Both the position numbers and the translations under genes were made by a program. From Sediminicola sp040566555 (GTDB lineage: Bacteria > Bacteroidota > Bacteroidia > Flavobacteriales > Flavobacteriaceae), in contig NZ_JBEWYP010000009.1 in the NCBI RefSeq assembly GCF_040566555.1, positions 81,236-145,235 on the forward strand: a DNA stretch of 64,000 nt, in the 5' to 3' direction. Shown here one piece after another: positions 24,642 through 33,642 of the stretch; the first letter of the stretch is position 1, and every line of letters starts with the position of its first letter. Below the pieces are notes generated by a model. It saw only the letters and a program-made list of their open reading frames with translations, had not been told where the DNA came from and made no database searches.

Positions 24642-24971
24642 TTATAATTGGTTTTTAATTTTTATTAGCTCGGCCTTGATCCCCTCTAATTTGGAAATAA
24701 TATCAAAAGTAGAAAGGGTCTTCTGCTTTTCTTCCTTCAAATGGGTTTTTGCGCCCTCTAGGGTAAAGCCGCGTTCTTTTACCAAATGAAAGATCAATTG
24801 CAAATTTTTTATGTCCTGTGGGGTGAATTTTCTATTGCCCTTGGCATTTTTTTTAGGCTGGAGCACATCAAATTCCTTCTCCCAGAAACGGATGAGTGAA
24901 GTGTTCACGCCAAAGGCTTTGGCGACTTCCCCAATACCATAATACCTTTTTTCAGGAAGTTCTATATGCAT
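24642..24971 (-). CDS. MerR-family transcriptional regulator
   Basis: A 109-residue protein. The MerR winged helix-turn-helix is at residues 10-75 (YYGIGEVAKAFGVNTSLIRF, WEKEFDVLQP, GNRKFTPQDI), followed by a short dimerisation helix; no effector-binding domain or conserved Cys is present. Flavobacterial proteins of this minimal type are commonly found beside an M23 peptidase, as here, where the ATG lies just past that gene's stop (24973). The targets are unknown; control of its own operon (M23, LemA, TPM) is plausible but unproven. Confidence 0.88.
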   Translation of the reverse strand: MHIELPEKRYYGIGEVAKAFGVNTSLIRFWEKEFDVLQPKKNAKGNRKFTPQDIKNLQLIFHLVKERGFTLEGAKTHLKEEKQKTLSTFDIISKLEGIKAELIKIKNQL

Positions 24972-24972
24972 G

Positions 24973-25950
24973 TTAATCCAGAGATTGGTTTTCTTGTGTG
25001 GCGTATTTCAGCATGTTCTCAAACTCTTCCGCCGTTAAACTTCCATAATAGAAATTTATAGGGTTGATACGATCTCCATCTTTCCATACTTCATAATGTA
25101 AATGGGGAGCTTCAGAACGACCTGTGCTTCCTACAAAACCGATGAGGTCGCCTCTTTTAACCCGTTGACCGGACTTCACATTGTAATTGCTCAAATGTCC
25201 GTAAAGGCTTACATATCCATACCCATGATCTATGCGAATGTGCTTTCCATATCCCGAAGAATTATTATCGGCCCTGGTAACCTTCCCATCGCCGGAGGCA
25301 TAGATGGGTGTGCCTTTTGGGGAGGTGAAATCCATGCCCCAATGCATTTTTCGTGCTTTGGTAAAAGGATCCGAACGCCAGCCGTAACCGGAGGCCATGC
25401 GGGTAAGCTTATCATTGGAAATTGGCTGTATCGCAGGGATGGCTGCCAATAGTTTTTCTTTTTCTGCTGCTAATTTTGTAATCTCGTCCAAAGATTTCGA
25501 CTGTATCACCATCTGTTTTTGGATGATGTCCATTCGTTTGGTAGCCCCAATAATCATTTCGGAGTTATTGAAGCCTTCTAAAGATTTGTATCTATTGACT
25601 CCACCAAATCCTGCTCTTCGCTGCTCTTCAGGAATGGGATTGGCTTCGAAATATAAACGGTAGATATTATTGTCCCTGTCCTCTATATTGGCAAGGACCT
25701 GTTCCATTTGTTCCATTTTTTTTCCCAACAGCTCAAATTGAAGCTCGTAATTTTTTACTTCGCGCTGTAAGGAAAGTTCCCTTGGAGTATTTAAAATATT
25801 GGTGTTTAGAATAACGATAAGTCCCAGTAAACCAAAGATGGCCGAACCCAATAGAAAAAACGTTAAGTTCCTATATTTTCTAGATTTCTTGGGCTCTATC
25901 TTTCGATACGAAAGAGTGTCCGGGTCGTAAAAATATTTTACTTTCGACAT
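24973..25950 (-). CDS. M23-family peptidoglycan endopeptidase
   Basis: A 325-residue membrane-anchored protein. A cytosolic N-tail is followed by a helix at about 28-47, a coiled-coil stretch (about 60-95 and 140-170) and a LytM/M23 domain near the C-terminus. Zinc ligands appear in MHWGMDF (His-x3-Asp) and HLHYEV (HxH), with GYGYVSLYGHLS between. M23 enzymes cut peptide crosslinks of murein. The domain should act in the periplasm and may help cell growth or division. It is first in the minus-strand run; its start is 22 bases from the -7 element of the divergent alaS promoter. Confidence 0.92.
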   Translation of the reverse strand: MSKVKYFYDPDTLSYRKIEPKKSRKYRNLTFFLLGSAIFGLLGLIVILNTNILNTPRELSLQREVKNYELQFELLGKKMEQMEQVLANIEDRDNNIYRLYFEANPIPEEQRRAGFGGVNRYKSLEGFNNSEMIIGATKRMDIIQKQMVIQSKSLDEITKLAAEKEKLLAAIPAIQPISNDKLTRMASGYGWRSDPFTKARKMHWGMDFTSPKGTPIYASGDGKVTRADNNSSGYGKHIRIDHGYGYVSLYGHLSNYNVKSGQRVKRGDLIGFVGSTGRSEAPHLHYEVWKDGDRINPINFYYGSLTAEEFENMLKYATQENQSLD

Positions 25951-25965
25951 AAATGGAAATTATCC

Positions 25966-25973
25966 TATTTTTG
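25966..25973 (+). promoter_or_regulatory. -7 element of the alaS promoter
   Basis: TATTTTTG matches TAnnTTTG and lies in the divergent spacer between the M23 gene and alaS, about 80 bases before the preferred alaS start. The -33 region is degenerate (TTTC at 25942-25945, spacing 20). Confidence 0.5.
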
Positions 25974-26053
25974 TGCTCGCAATTATCGCAACAAACAAAT
26001 ATAAAAATTGTTTGGCACAAACAGCTAATTTTATAAAAAGCTTACCATTTTAC

Positions 26054-28669
26054 ATGAAATCCCAAGAAGCAAGAAATACGTTTTTAGAATTTTTTAAAGA
26101 AAAATCACACAAGATCGTGCCCTCGGCCCCTATGGTCATTAAGGATGATCCAACCCTGATGTTCACCAATGCGGGAATGAACCAGTTTAAGGAATTCTTC
26201 TTAGGGAACAGTGTGCCCAAATCCAAAAGGGCAACGGATACCCAAAAATGCCTTAGGGTGAGTGGAAAGCATAATGATCTGGAAGAAGTAGGGAAGGATA
26301 CCTACCACCATACCATGTTTGAGATGCTGGGGAATTGGAGTTTTGGAGACTACTTTAAAAAAGAGGCGATCTCCTGGGCTTGGGAGTTACTAACAGAGGT
26401 CTATAAAATTGATAAGGAGAGCTTGTACGTTTCTGTTTTTGAAGGAAGCAAAGATGCGGATAACTTGGGGATGGATACAGAAGCTTTGGAGCTATGGAAG
26501 GCCATAGTCCCTGAGGACCGTATTATTTATGGCAATAAAAAGGATAACTTTTGGGAAATGGGAGATCAGGGGCCTTGCGGACCCTGCTCCGAAATACACG
26601 TTGATATCCGTTCCAAAGAAGAAAAGGCCAAAGTTTCTGGTGCATCTTTGGTAAATCAGGACCATCCTCAAGTTGTGGAAATCTGGAACCTTGTATTTAT
26701 GCAATACAACAGAAAGGCCGATGGCAGTCTGGAGTCCCTTCCAGCAAAACATGTAGATACCGGCATGGGCTTTGAGCGACTTTGTATGGTGTTGCAAGGG
26801 GTGAAATCTAACTACGATACGGATGTATTTACTCCAATAATTAGGGAGATAGAGACCATTACAAATTCCGAATACGGTAAAGATGAAGAGACAGATATAG
26901 CTATTAGAGTGATTGCCGATCATATCCGTGCCGTATCTTTTTCCATTGCCGATGGACAATTGCCAAGTAATACCGGTGCTGGTTATGTGATCCGTAGGAT
27001 ACTTAGAAGGGCAATTAGATATGGATTTACATTTTTAGATACCAAAGAACCATTTATGTACAGGTTGGTACAGGTTCTTAGTCGCACTATGGGGCAAGCG
27101 TTTCCAGAGTTGAAGGAACAGCACCAGTTGATTGAGAACGTGGTCAAAGAAGAGGAGCATTCGTTTTTAAAGACATTGGATCAGGGCTTGGTGCTTTTGG
27201 ATAGTGTTTTGGCAAATGCAAAAGGAAAACTGATTGATGGGAGAAAGGCATTTGAGCTTTATGATACATATGGCTTCCCAATAGACCTTACTTCTCTTAT
27301 CCTTGGGGAAAGAGGATTTCAATTGGATGAAAAAGGATTTGAGGTCGCTATGCAGGAACAAAAATCCCGTTCCCGTTCCGCATCCGAAGTATCCAAAGAG
27401 GATTGGACCATTTTAATGAATGATCCGGAACAGGAATTTGTGGGGTATGATAGGTTAGAGGCTAATGTGAAGTTGGTGAAGTATAGAAAGGTAACTTCCA
27501 AAAAGGAAGGGGAACAATATCAATTGGTATTTAATATGACCCCGTTCTATCCAGAAGGTGGAGGACAAGTGGGCGACAAGGGTTATTTGGAGACTTCCAA
27601 TGGAAATGTGATCTACATTCTGGATACAAAGAAAGAGAACAATGAAATATTGCATTTCAGCAAGAACCTCCCCGATGATGTTACAGAGATATTCAAGGCA
27701 GTCGTAGACCAAAACCAAAGACAGCGCACTGCTGCCAACCATACCGCAACACACCTGTTGCACCAAGCTCTTAGAGAGGTTTTGGGCTCCCATGTTGAAC
27801 AAAAAGGCTCTGCCGTACATTCAAAATATTTACGTTTCGATTTCTCTCATTTCGCAAAGGTTACGAGTGATGAGTTAAGGGATGTTGAGGATTTTGTAAA
27901 TGCTAGGATCGATGGACGTATTCCTCTGGAAGAACACAGAAGTGTGCCTATGGAAGAGGCCTTGAAACAAGGAGCTATGGCCCTTTTTGGTGAGAAATAC
28001 GGTGATGCCGTGCGTACCGTACGCTTCGGGAAATCTATAGAACTTTGCGGGGGAACCCACGTAAAGAATACCGCGGATATATGGCATTTTAAAATAAGAT
28101 CAGAAGGAGCAGTGGCATCTGGGATCAGAAGGATAGAAGCCATAACGTCCGATGCGGTCAAGGATTTTTATTTTGAAAACAACAGGACCTTGCATGAAAT
28201 CAAGGATTTGTTGAACAATGCCCCGGATCCAAAAAAGGCAGTAGAAACCTTACAGGAGGAAAACAACGCCCTTAAGAAGCAGGTGGAAGCTTTATTGAAA
28301 GACAAAGCGAAAAATGTAAAAGGGGATTTGTTGAACGAATTATCCGAAGTTAATGGGATTCAATTTTTGACCAAGAAGGTAGATTTGGACGCAGCGAGTA
28401 TCAAGGACCTTTCCTTTGAAATGGGAGCCAATAAAACAAATCTGTTTTTATTGTTCGCTACGGAGCAGGATGGGAAAGCATTGTTGTCTTGTTATATCTC
28501 CAAAGAGTTGGTTGCCTCAAAGAAATTGAATGCAGGAACCATTGTTCGAGAATTGGGTAAATTTATCCAAGGTGGAGGAGGGGGACAACCTTTCTTTGCA
28601 ACGGCGGGAGGTAAAAGCCCGGCTGGGATTCCCGAGGCATTGGAAAAGGCAAAAGAATATTTGCAATAG
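26054..28669 (+). CDS. alaS: Alanyl-tRNA synthetase
   Basis: An 871-residue class II synthetase. It starts MKSQEARNTFLEFF, matching the family's usual N-terminus, so ATG 26054 is preferred over an in-frame start 27 codons upstream. Domains in order: catalytic core with FTNAGMNQFKEFFLG and the TGMGFERL motif 3; editing domain with NHTATHLLH and ELCGGTHV (the zinc-site HxxxH and CxxxH); coiled C-Ala region ending in the GGGGGQPFFATAGG DHHA1 pattern. It charges tRNA-Ala and clears Ser/Gly mischarging. Length is normal for the family. Confidence 0.97.
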   Translation: MKSQEARNTFLEFFKEKSHKIVPSAPMVIKDDPTLMFTNAGMNQFKEFFLGNSVPKSKRATDTQKCLRVSGKHNDLEEVGKDTYHHTMFEMLGNWSFGDYFKKEAISWAWELLTEVYKIDKESLYVSVFEGSKDADNLGMDTEALELWKAIVPEDRIIYGNKKDNFWEMGDQGPCGPCSEIHVDIRSKEEKAKVSGASLVNQDHPQVVEIWNLVFMQYNRKADGSLESLPAKHVDTGMGFERLCMVLQGVKSNYDTDVFTPIIREIETITNSEYGKDEETDIAIRVIADHIRAVSFSIADGQLPSNTGAGYVIRRILRRAIRYGFTFLDTKEPFMYRLVQVLSRTMGQAFPELKEQHQLIENVVKEEEHSFLKTLDQGLVLLDSVLANAKGKLIDGRKAFELYDTYGFPIDLTSLILGERGFQLDEKGFEVAMQEQKSRSRSASEVSKEDWTILMNDPEQEFVGYDRLEANVKLVKYRKVTSKKEGEQYQLVFNMTPFYPEGGGQVGDKGYLETSNGNVIYILDTKKENNEILHFSKNLPDDVTEIFKAVVDQNQRQRTAANHTATHLLHQALREVLGSHVEQKGSAVHSKYLRFDFSHFAKVTSDELRDVEDFVNARIDGRIPLEEHRSVPMEEALKQGAMALFGEKYGDAVRTVRFGKSIELCGGTHVKNTADIWHFKIRSEGAVASGIRRIEAITSDAVKDFYFENNRTLHEIKDLLNNAPDPKKAVETLQEENNALKKQVEALLKDKAKNVKGDLLNELSEVNGIQFLTKKVDLDAASIKDLSFEMGANKTNLFLLFATEQDGKALLSCYISKELVASKKLNAGTIVRELGKFIQGGGGGQPFFATAGGKSPAGIPEALEKAKEYLQ

Positions 28670-28677
28670 GAAATTGT

Positions 28678-28702
28678 CGGTTCGAGCAGAATCGAGAACG
28701 AA
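28678..28702. repeat. REP-like palindromic element
   Basis: CGGTTCGAGCAGAATCGAGAACG is an imperfect palindrome (GTTCTCGA / TCGAACC on the opposite strand). Very similar 'GGTTCGAG...CGAGAACC' elements are, from my recollection, common between genes in Flavobacteriaceae. Only this copy was noticed in the window. Confidence 0.4.
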
Positions 28703-28718
28703 AACAAGTCTAAGGAAG

Positions 28719-28753
28719 CACCCAATTGATTTTTAATATCTCTTGGGTGTTTT
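28719..28753 (+). terminator. Probable alaS terminator
   Basis: CACCCAA and TTGGGTG arms with a 17-base AT-rich loop, followed by a short TTTT tract. The stem is short and the T-tract weak, so this is a moderate call. It ends 20 bases before the GSCFA gene. Confidence 0.5.
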
Positions 28754-28770
28754 GCTAAATAATAGATACC

Positions 28771-29715
28771 ATGAAACTTCAAACACAAGTGCCCCTTGAT
28801 GCAGCGAAAAAGCCACTTGGCTATGATAGTACAATATTGACTCTGGGATCTTGCTTCGCTGAGCACATAGGAAAGAAGTTGCAGTACTACAAGTATCGTT
28901 CTGTGCTCAACCCTTTTGGGATATTGTTCCATCCATTGGCCATTGAAAATTTGATTTCTAGGGCGATGGCAGAAAAGGAATATACCAAAGCCGACATCTT
29001 CTTTCTGAATGAACAATGGCACTGTTTTGATGGACATTCTGGATTGAGTAGCTCCTCAGAAGCAACGTTATTAGATAAATTGAACAATGGGTTGCAACAG
29101 ACCCGTGAACAAATTAAAGGGGCATCCCATATTTTGATTACCCTCGGGACAGCCTGGGTATACCGGAACAATACATCTGGTGCAGTCGTGGCCAATTGTC
29201 ATAAAGTCCCCCAAAAACAATTTACCAAAGAGCTACTTTCATTGGATGAGGTTGCCTCAAGTCTTGAACGAATCATCAAATTGGTACGGTCTAGTAATCC
29301 AGAGGTACAACTTGTGTTTACGGTCTCCCCGGTACGACATTTGAAAGATGGTTTTGTGGAGAACCAACAAAGTAAGGCACACCTCATTGCGGCTATTCAC
29401 AAGGTGCTAAAGAAAGGGTCTATATCTTATTTTCCATCTTACGAGATAATGATGGACGAGCTGCGCGATTATCGTTTTTATGCGGAGGATATGGTACACC
29501 CCAATGAGCTGGCCATAGCTTATATTTGGGAGCGGTTTTCATTGGTTTGGATTGCAGAAGAGGCTAGGCCGACTATGGAGAAGGTGGCTGTAATTCAAAG
29601 AGGATTGCAACATAGACCTTTTAATTTTGAATCTGATAGCCATCAGAAATTTGTAAAGGCATTAGAAGTAAAAATTGTGTATCTTCAAAATGAATATCCA
29701 TTTATGAGCTTTTAA
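28771..29715 (+). CDS. GSCFA-domain protein (SGNH-like esterase fold)
   Basis: A 314-residue protein carrying the motif LTLGSCFAEHIG (residues 24-35) that names the GSCFA family. Further conserved blocks are NPFGILFHP, ILITLGTAWVY, FTVSPVRHLKDG and a C-terminal DMVHPNELAIAYIW. These parallel the four blocks of SGNH hydrolases, with Ser27 and the Asp/His of DMVHPN as the likely catalytic residues. The substrate is unknown. The protein lacks a signal peptide and is likely cytosolic. It is followed by the DUF4230 gene after 2 bases, so the two form an operon. Confidence 0.92.
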   Translation: MKLQTQVPLDAAKKPLGYDSTILTLGSCFAEHIGKKLQYYKYRSVLNPFGILFHPLAIENLISRAMAEKEYTKADIFFLNEQWHCFDGHSGLSSSSEATLLDKLNNGLQQTREQIKGASHILITLGTAWVYRNNTSGAVVANCHKVPQKQFTKELLSLDEVASSLERIIKLVRSSNPEVQLVFTVSPVRHLKDGFVENQQSKAHLIAAIHKVLKKGSISYFPSYEIMMDELRDYRFYAEDMVHPNELAIAYIWERFSLVWIAEEARPTMEKVAVIQRGLQHRPFNFESDSHQKFVKALEVKIVYLQNEYPFMSF

Positions 29716-29717
29716 TT

Positions 29718-30326
29718 ATGAAGAGAATCCTTGTCGGTATTATAATTTCATTGGTGGTATTATTGGTCTATAAATCCTGTTCAGATAGCAAAGAACAAAA
29801 TAGTATACTACAGGAAAATTCCATGCTTATTCAGCAACAAATACAGAATGTATCCAAGCTAATTGTTACCGAAGGTCATTTTGCTCAAGTATATAATTAC
29901 CGCGATTCTAAGTTGGTGTTTGGGAGTCTGTTTACCGCTTCTAAAAAAGCCTTGGTGGTAGTAAATGCCGATGTAAGTGTGGTCTATGATCTGGAAAAGA
30001 TTGTCTTTAAGCTTGATGAAGAACACAAAATTTTACACATACTTAACATTCCAGAACCGGAAATTAAAATAAATCCAGATTTTGAATATTACGACGTTTC
30101 GGCGGATTATTTTTCTCAATTTGGGGCAGATGATTACAATAAGATCAAGAAGAATGTTGCAGCATCGCTACAAAAAAAGATTGCAGCCTCCTCCTTACGT
30201 AAAAATGCCCAAAACCGATTGATGAGTGAGCTTTCCAAGTTCTATATTTTAACCAATTCCCTGGGATGGACGTTGCAGTATCAGGAAACACCAATTGAGA
30301 GTTTAGAAGCCTTGGAGTTGCAATAA
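29718..30326 (+). CDS. DUF4230 membrane-anchored protein
   Basis: A 202-residue protein with an N-terminal hydrophobic helix (ILVGIIISLVVLLVYKSC, 4-21) and a long DUF4230 domain: LIVTEGHFAQVYNYRDSK, ALVVVNADVSVVYDLEKI, then the helical stretch ending KNAQNRLMSELSKFYILTNSLGW. The Cys21 may be coincidental rather than a lipobox. The function of the family is unknown. It follows the GSCFA gene after 2 bases. The 125-base gap to the convergent hydroxylase gene shows no clear terminator. Confidence 0.88.
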   Translation: MKRILVGIIISLVVLLVYKSCSDSKEQNSILQENSMLIQQQIQNVSKLIVTEGHFAQVYNYRDSKLVFGSLFTASKKALVVVNADVSVVYDLEKIVFKLDEEHKILHILNIPEPEIKINPDFEYYDVSADYFSQFGADDYNKIKKNVAASLQKKIAASSLRKNAQNRLMSELSKFYILTNSLGWTLQYQETPIESLEALELQ

Positions 30327-30451
30327 TATAGGTGAGTATATTTTCTTTAAATTCTATTAAATAACGCCCCTGTGCATTTTTAAAATGGTATAATACAATT
30401 CTCTAGGCACTGTTTTTTTATTTATCCCTCTATCATGTAACTAACGCCCTT

Positions 30452-32203
30452 TTAAACCATCAAATGCTTTGCAACCAATTCTAGGCCATCATCGATTAAG
30501 TGACCCAGTTTTGGATTTTCTTGCTTGACCTTTTCAAGATGTTTTACAATTTCGGCAGCAAATTCTTCATCCCCATTGCTGACAGCCAATTCATAGAGTT
30601 CTACGGATAGTAACCAGTCTTGTGGATAGTTGACCTTGACTTCTTGAAAAACCTTGTTTCTGGAGATTGTTGTATTTGTTCCTTCCCTAAAATCCCTGAT
30701 TTGTTGGTAAAGCAATTCCAGCTGGGTGGTCTCTTTGGTCTTTTTGGCCTTTATGGTAGTTTCCGTAAGCTTATGGGATACCAAATCAAAACTGTTGAGA
30801 TCCGCTGGCCCGTTAAAGGCAGAGATTACTTTTTCTCCTACCGCCATATGGTACAAGCCCCAATCTGGTTGGTACAAGGTCTCATCCTCGTAGGTTACCG
30901 TACAGTTTTCAAAGGTTATAAGGATGATTTCCCCTCTAAGGTTCCTTGTGCCCGTTACAATGTCGCCTGTAACTTTAACACCACTTTCAAACTCTAAGGA
31001 AACAGTTTCCCCTTCATAGATATGGTAGGCCTTTAAATCCCGAGGGCTCATATCCTCAATAGCCAGATTAATGCCTTTTAGCATGCCAATGGGAGAACCA
31101 AATCCTTCTGCATGATGTTTGGTGCTGTGTCCTACCAATTCCCTTTCTCGATAAGAAAGGGCGGTCTTGCCTTTAGTTGTTATATAGGCAGGCTTATTGT
31201 CAAATTGGATCACACGATCAAAGACACCGGATATTTGAAGTCCTGTACTTAGTTCTGCTGTGCCCAATGCGTTGGAGTGGATGAGTTTTGTAATTCCCTT
31301 CAAACCTCCCGTGCGCAAGGCCATTGTATTTGCAAATTCTTCCAAAACCTGACTTAAAAATGCAAAATCTGGAGTCACAAATAGTTGTGGCTGGGGTTTG
31401 GTAATATCAAAAGAGGTGTGTGCGGCCTCAGAGGAATATGGGATCTTTTTCACTTCATCCGTCATGCACCATGCACTTTCACCAATGGAAGATAGGAGTC
31501 CAGCTCCATATATTTTAGGTTGCTCGACGGTCCCTATCAGGCCGTATTCTACGGTCCACCAATGTAGGTTCCTGATCAGGGCCATCTCACTGGGTTCTCC
31601 CATGTTTTGCTGCAGGTCCTCTATCAATTTTTCTGCTTTGTCCACTTCCTCCTGTGGCGTGTCCGAAGCTTCTTTGATGATAGATAAATGTCGCACCGCC
31701 TCATAGAGTTCATAATCCTTGGCGCTGGAAAGTGCCTTGCATCCGATTTCCCCGAAACGCCTTAGGTATTCTGCATACTCAGGATTGGCAATGATAGGTG
31801 CGTGCCCTGCGCCTTCGTGGATAATGTCCGGTGCCGGGGTGTATTCTATATGGTTCAATTGTCGGATATCCGATGCAATTACCAAGACATTATAAGCTTG
31901 AAATTCCATAAATGCCGAGGGTGGGATAAAACCGTCAACGGCAACTGCCGCCCATCCTATTTCCTTTAGAATACGGTTCATGCCGTACATATTGGGAATG
32001 TGATCTATGGAAATACCTGTTTTTTTAAGTCCGTCCATATAACTTTTGTGGGCAACCCTACTTAGGTAGTCCACGTTCTTTCGCATAACATAGCGCCATA
32101 CAGCCTGATTGATCGAGGTATAGTCGTCATAGTTCTGAGGTTTTATGTACTGCTTAAGGTGCTTCGGCAGCTTTTCTAATATATGATTGCTCTTATAGGA
32201 CAT
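30452..32203 (-). CDS. Aromatic amino acid hydroxylase with long C-terminal extension
   Basis: A 583-residue protein from the ATG at 32201-32203; the frame runs 80 codons further upstream through the terminator of the next gene, which is not credible coding. The pterin-dependent hydroxylase core contains PDIIHEGAGHAPI with iron ligands H129 and H134, and the third ligand E219 in WWTVEYGL. Such enzymes convert Phe to Tyr (or act on Tyr/Trp) with a tetrahydropterin. The core ends around residue 330; about 250 more residues follow, with a VSLEFESGVKVTGDIVTG beta-rich part and a helical end (NYPQDWLLSVELYELA). Bacterial PheH enzymes are usually under 300 residues. Substrate preference cannot be set from sequence. 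Confidence 0.88.
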   Translation of the reverse strand: MSYKSNHILEKLPKHLKQYIKPQNYDDYTSINQAVWRYVMRKNVDYLSRVAHKSYMDGLKKTGISIDHIPNMYGMNRILKEIGWAAVAVDGFIPPSAFMEFQAYNVLVIASDIRQLNHIEYTPAPDIIHEGAGHAPIIANPEYAEYLRRFGEIGCKALSSAKDYELYEAVRHLSIIKEASDTPQEEVDKAEKLIEDLQQNMGEPSEMALIRNLHWWTVEYGLIGTVEQPKIYGAGLLSSIGESAWCMTDEVKKIPYSSEAAHTSFDITKPQPQLFVTPDFAFLSQVLEEFANTMALRTGGLKGITKLIHSNALGTAELSTGLQISGVFDRVIQFDNKPAYITTKGKTALSYRERELVGHSTKHHAEGFGSPIGMLKGINLAIEDMSPRDLKAYHIYEGETVSLEFESGVKVTGDIVTGTRNLRGEIILITFENCTVTYEDETLYQPDWGLYHMAVGEKVISAFNGPADLNSFDLVSHKLTETTIKAKKTKETTQLELLYQQIRDFREGTNTTISRNKVFQEVKVNYPQDWLLSVELYELAVSNGDEEFAAEIVKHLEKVKQENPKLGHLIDDGLELVAKHLMV

Positions 32204-32273
32204 CGGTCTATTTTTAATGGTATAAAGATACGAAAAATGATGCGATTGATTGCTTTGAAAATACCCCTGGAAA

Positions 32274-32301
32274 ATAAAAAACCGCCCTCTTGGGACGGTT
32301 T
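32274..32301 (-). terminator. Rho-independent terminator (minus strand)
   Basis: On the minus strand AAACCGTCCC and GGGCGGTTT flank a 3-base loop and are followed by TTTTTATTTT. It ends the DUF4136 lipoprotein transcript. Confidence 0.75.
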
Positions 32302-32319
32302 CTAAATATTGGATTTTGT

Positions 32320-32907
32320 TTATTTGGAGGCCATCATCGGGGGATAGGCCTTTAGGATTTCTGAAACAAATTCTCTGATTCGTTCCTCCTTCTTTTCTAT
32401 GTTTCTGGTATTGTTTAAAGTACCAACTCCTCTGCCCTGCCATACCAGTTCCTTGTTCCTGGCATCTATCATATCAATATAGAGGGAACCTTCTGTCCGG
32501 GTGCTTACATTATTGCCGCCTCCCCAGCCAAATCCTGGGCCCCAGCCAAATCCTGGGCCCCATCCCCAGTAGTAGGGACTCCATCCCCATCCAAATCCGC
32601 CTCCCCAGTAGTTGTTATAAACATCTACCTGTTCGCGCTCTTTGGTGAAAATGCTGATCAATATATCAGGGTCGTTGGATTTCACAAAACCTTTGTTAGC
32701 CATTTCGACTTCAATGGCCTTCAAAATTCGTTTCTTATCTAAATCTGAAATTTGTGCCTTGTCAATGCCGGTTTTATAGAAGGCATATGATTTAAAGGTA
32801 TTGAAATTTGCCTCTTTATCGTAATCCGATAGTACCCTTACCGATGTACAAGAGCCCATAAAAAGGAGTATTAGTAACGGTGCAATTAAATATGCGAGTT
32901 TTTTCAT
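32320..32907 (-). CDS. DUF4136 lipoprotein with Gly/Trp-rich insert
   Basis: A 195-residue lipoprotein starting MKKLAYLIAPLLILLFMGSC (lipobox MGSC, lipid on C20). An in-frame ATG 7 codons upstream is less likely. The DUF4136 domain follows: SDYDKEANFNTFKSYAFY, then RILKAIEVEMANKGFVKSN, and the closing VWQGRGVGTLNN. An insert at about 105-133 is very rich in Gly, Trp and Pro, with the short tandem WGPGFGWGPGFGW. The family is widespread in Bacteroidota and of unknown role, likely on the inner leaflet of the outer membrane. Single-gene unit. Confidence 0.85.
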   Translation of the reverse strand: MKKLAYLIAPLLILLFMGSCTSVRVLSDYDKEANFNTFKSYAFYKTGIDKAQISDLDKKRILKAIEVEMANKGFVKSNDPDILISIFTKEREQVDVYNNYWGGGFGWGWSPYYWGWGPGFGWGPGFGWGGGNNVSTRTEGSLYIDMIDARNKELVWQGRGVGTLNNTRNIEKKEERIREFVSEILKAYPPMMASK

Positions 32908-32981
32908 AGCGTTTTTTTTAGTTAACATAGCTTGTTTTCTGATTAAATTGCCTCAAAAATCATGCCGAATATATACTGTAC

Positions 32982-33140
32982 CTATCTGCTATTTGTCTTC
33001 TTGTCATATCCATAGGGGCAATGTCTACAGCCGCTTTCACAGCAATATCCCCTTTTTAAATGGTATTTTTCGGTAAATACCTTATACCCTTCAGGGGAAA
33101 GATAAAAGTCGCCCTCTTCCAAAGGAATAATTTTCTTCAT
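32982..33140 (-). CDS. Small DUF5522 protein
   Basis: A 52-residue gene on the minus strand (ATG 33138-33140, TAG 32982-32984). It reads MKKIIPLEEGDFYLSPEGYK, then VFTEKYHLKRGYCCESG followed by CRHCPYGYDKK. The block RGYCC-x2-GCRHCPY is the DUF5522 signature, with four cysteines and a His in a metal-site-like arrangement. Function unknown; zinc or iron binding is inference. A compact, real gene missed by length cut-offs. Confidence 0.85.
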   Translation of the reverse strand: MKKIIPLEEGDFYLSPEGYKVFTEKYHLKRGYCCESGCRHCPYGYDKKTNSR

Positions 33141-33300
33141 CCCTGTAAAATTACTTCATTTCCTATGAACAGGGAAGCATTTAAGAATTTTTAACCATGT
33201 GGAGATGACCCTTTGGTATACTAAGGTTGTTTATTCTTCTGTTGTTAATAAAACCGATATTTAGTATATTTCTATTAACGCATTAATGTAATCCAAGGTA

Positions 33301-33630
33301 ATGGTCATTGTATTTAAATATATTTTTCACAAGAATTATGTAGGTCTATGTGTCTGGCCCTTCATCATCTTGAAAAATTCGGCTTTGAGACAAGATGCGG
33401 TTTTGATGAGCCATGAAAGGATACACCTAAAGCAGCAACAAGAACTTTTAGTGGTCCCATTTTATGTATTATACACATTGGAATGGGTAATTAGGTCCAT
33501 GATCTATTTAGATACCTATAAGGCCTATAAAAATATTAGTTTTGAAAGGGAGGCTTATGAAAACGAAAAAAATCTAGATTACTACAAGAACAGAAGACCG
33601 TTTCGCTTTATTAAATATCTTTGGCGGTAG
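33301..33630 (+). CDS. Small HExxH protein (zincin-like)
   Basis: A 109-residue protein with hydrophobic segments at about 13-25 and 50-69. Between them lies SHERIHLKQQQELL, with H38-E39-x2-H42 as a zinc-binding HExxH motif, and FEREAYENE (E84) after the second hydrophobic segment is a natural third ligand. This fits a miniature membrane-associated gluzincin, related in layout to the BlaR1/M56 or M48 cores but far shorter. Peptidase activity is inference. First gene of a tight operon (12 bases to the next). The true start may also be M1 (ATG 33301) only, as no other ATG precedes the first hydrophobic run. Confidence 0.75.
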   Translation: MVIVFKYIFHKNYVGLCVWPFIILKNSALRQDAVLMSHERIHLKQQQELLVVPFYVLYTLEWVIRSMIYLDTYKAYKNISFEREAYENEKNLDYYKNRRPFRFIKYLWR

Positions 33631-33642
33631 AAAAGCATAAGT

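Noticed and set aside
28492..29037. 181-residue minus-strand frame over alaS and the GSCFA gene
   Set aside because: It spans the end of one real gene and the start of another on the opposite strand and has no recognisable features.
32525..32570. Short tandem DNA repeat
   Set aside because: It encodes the WGPGFG repeat of the DUF4136 lipoprotein; it is a protein-level repeat, not a separate element.
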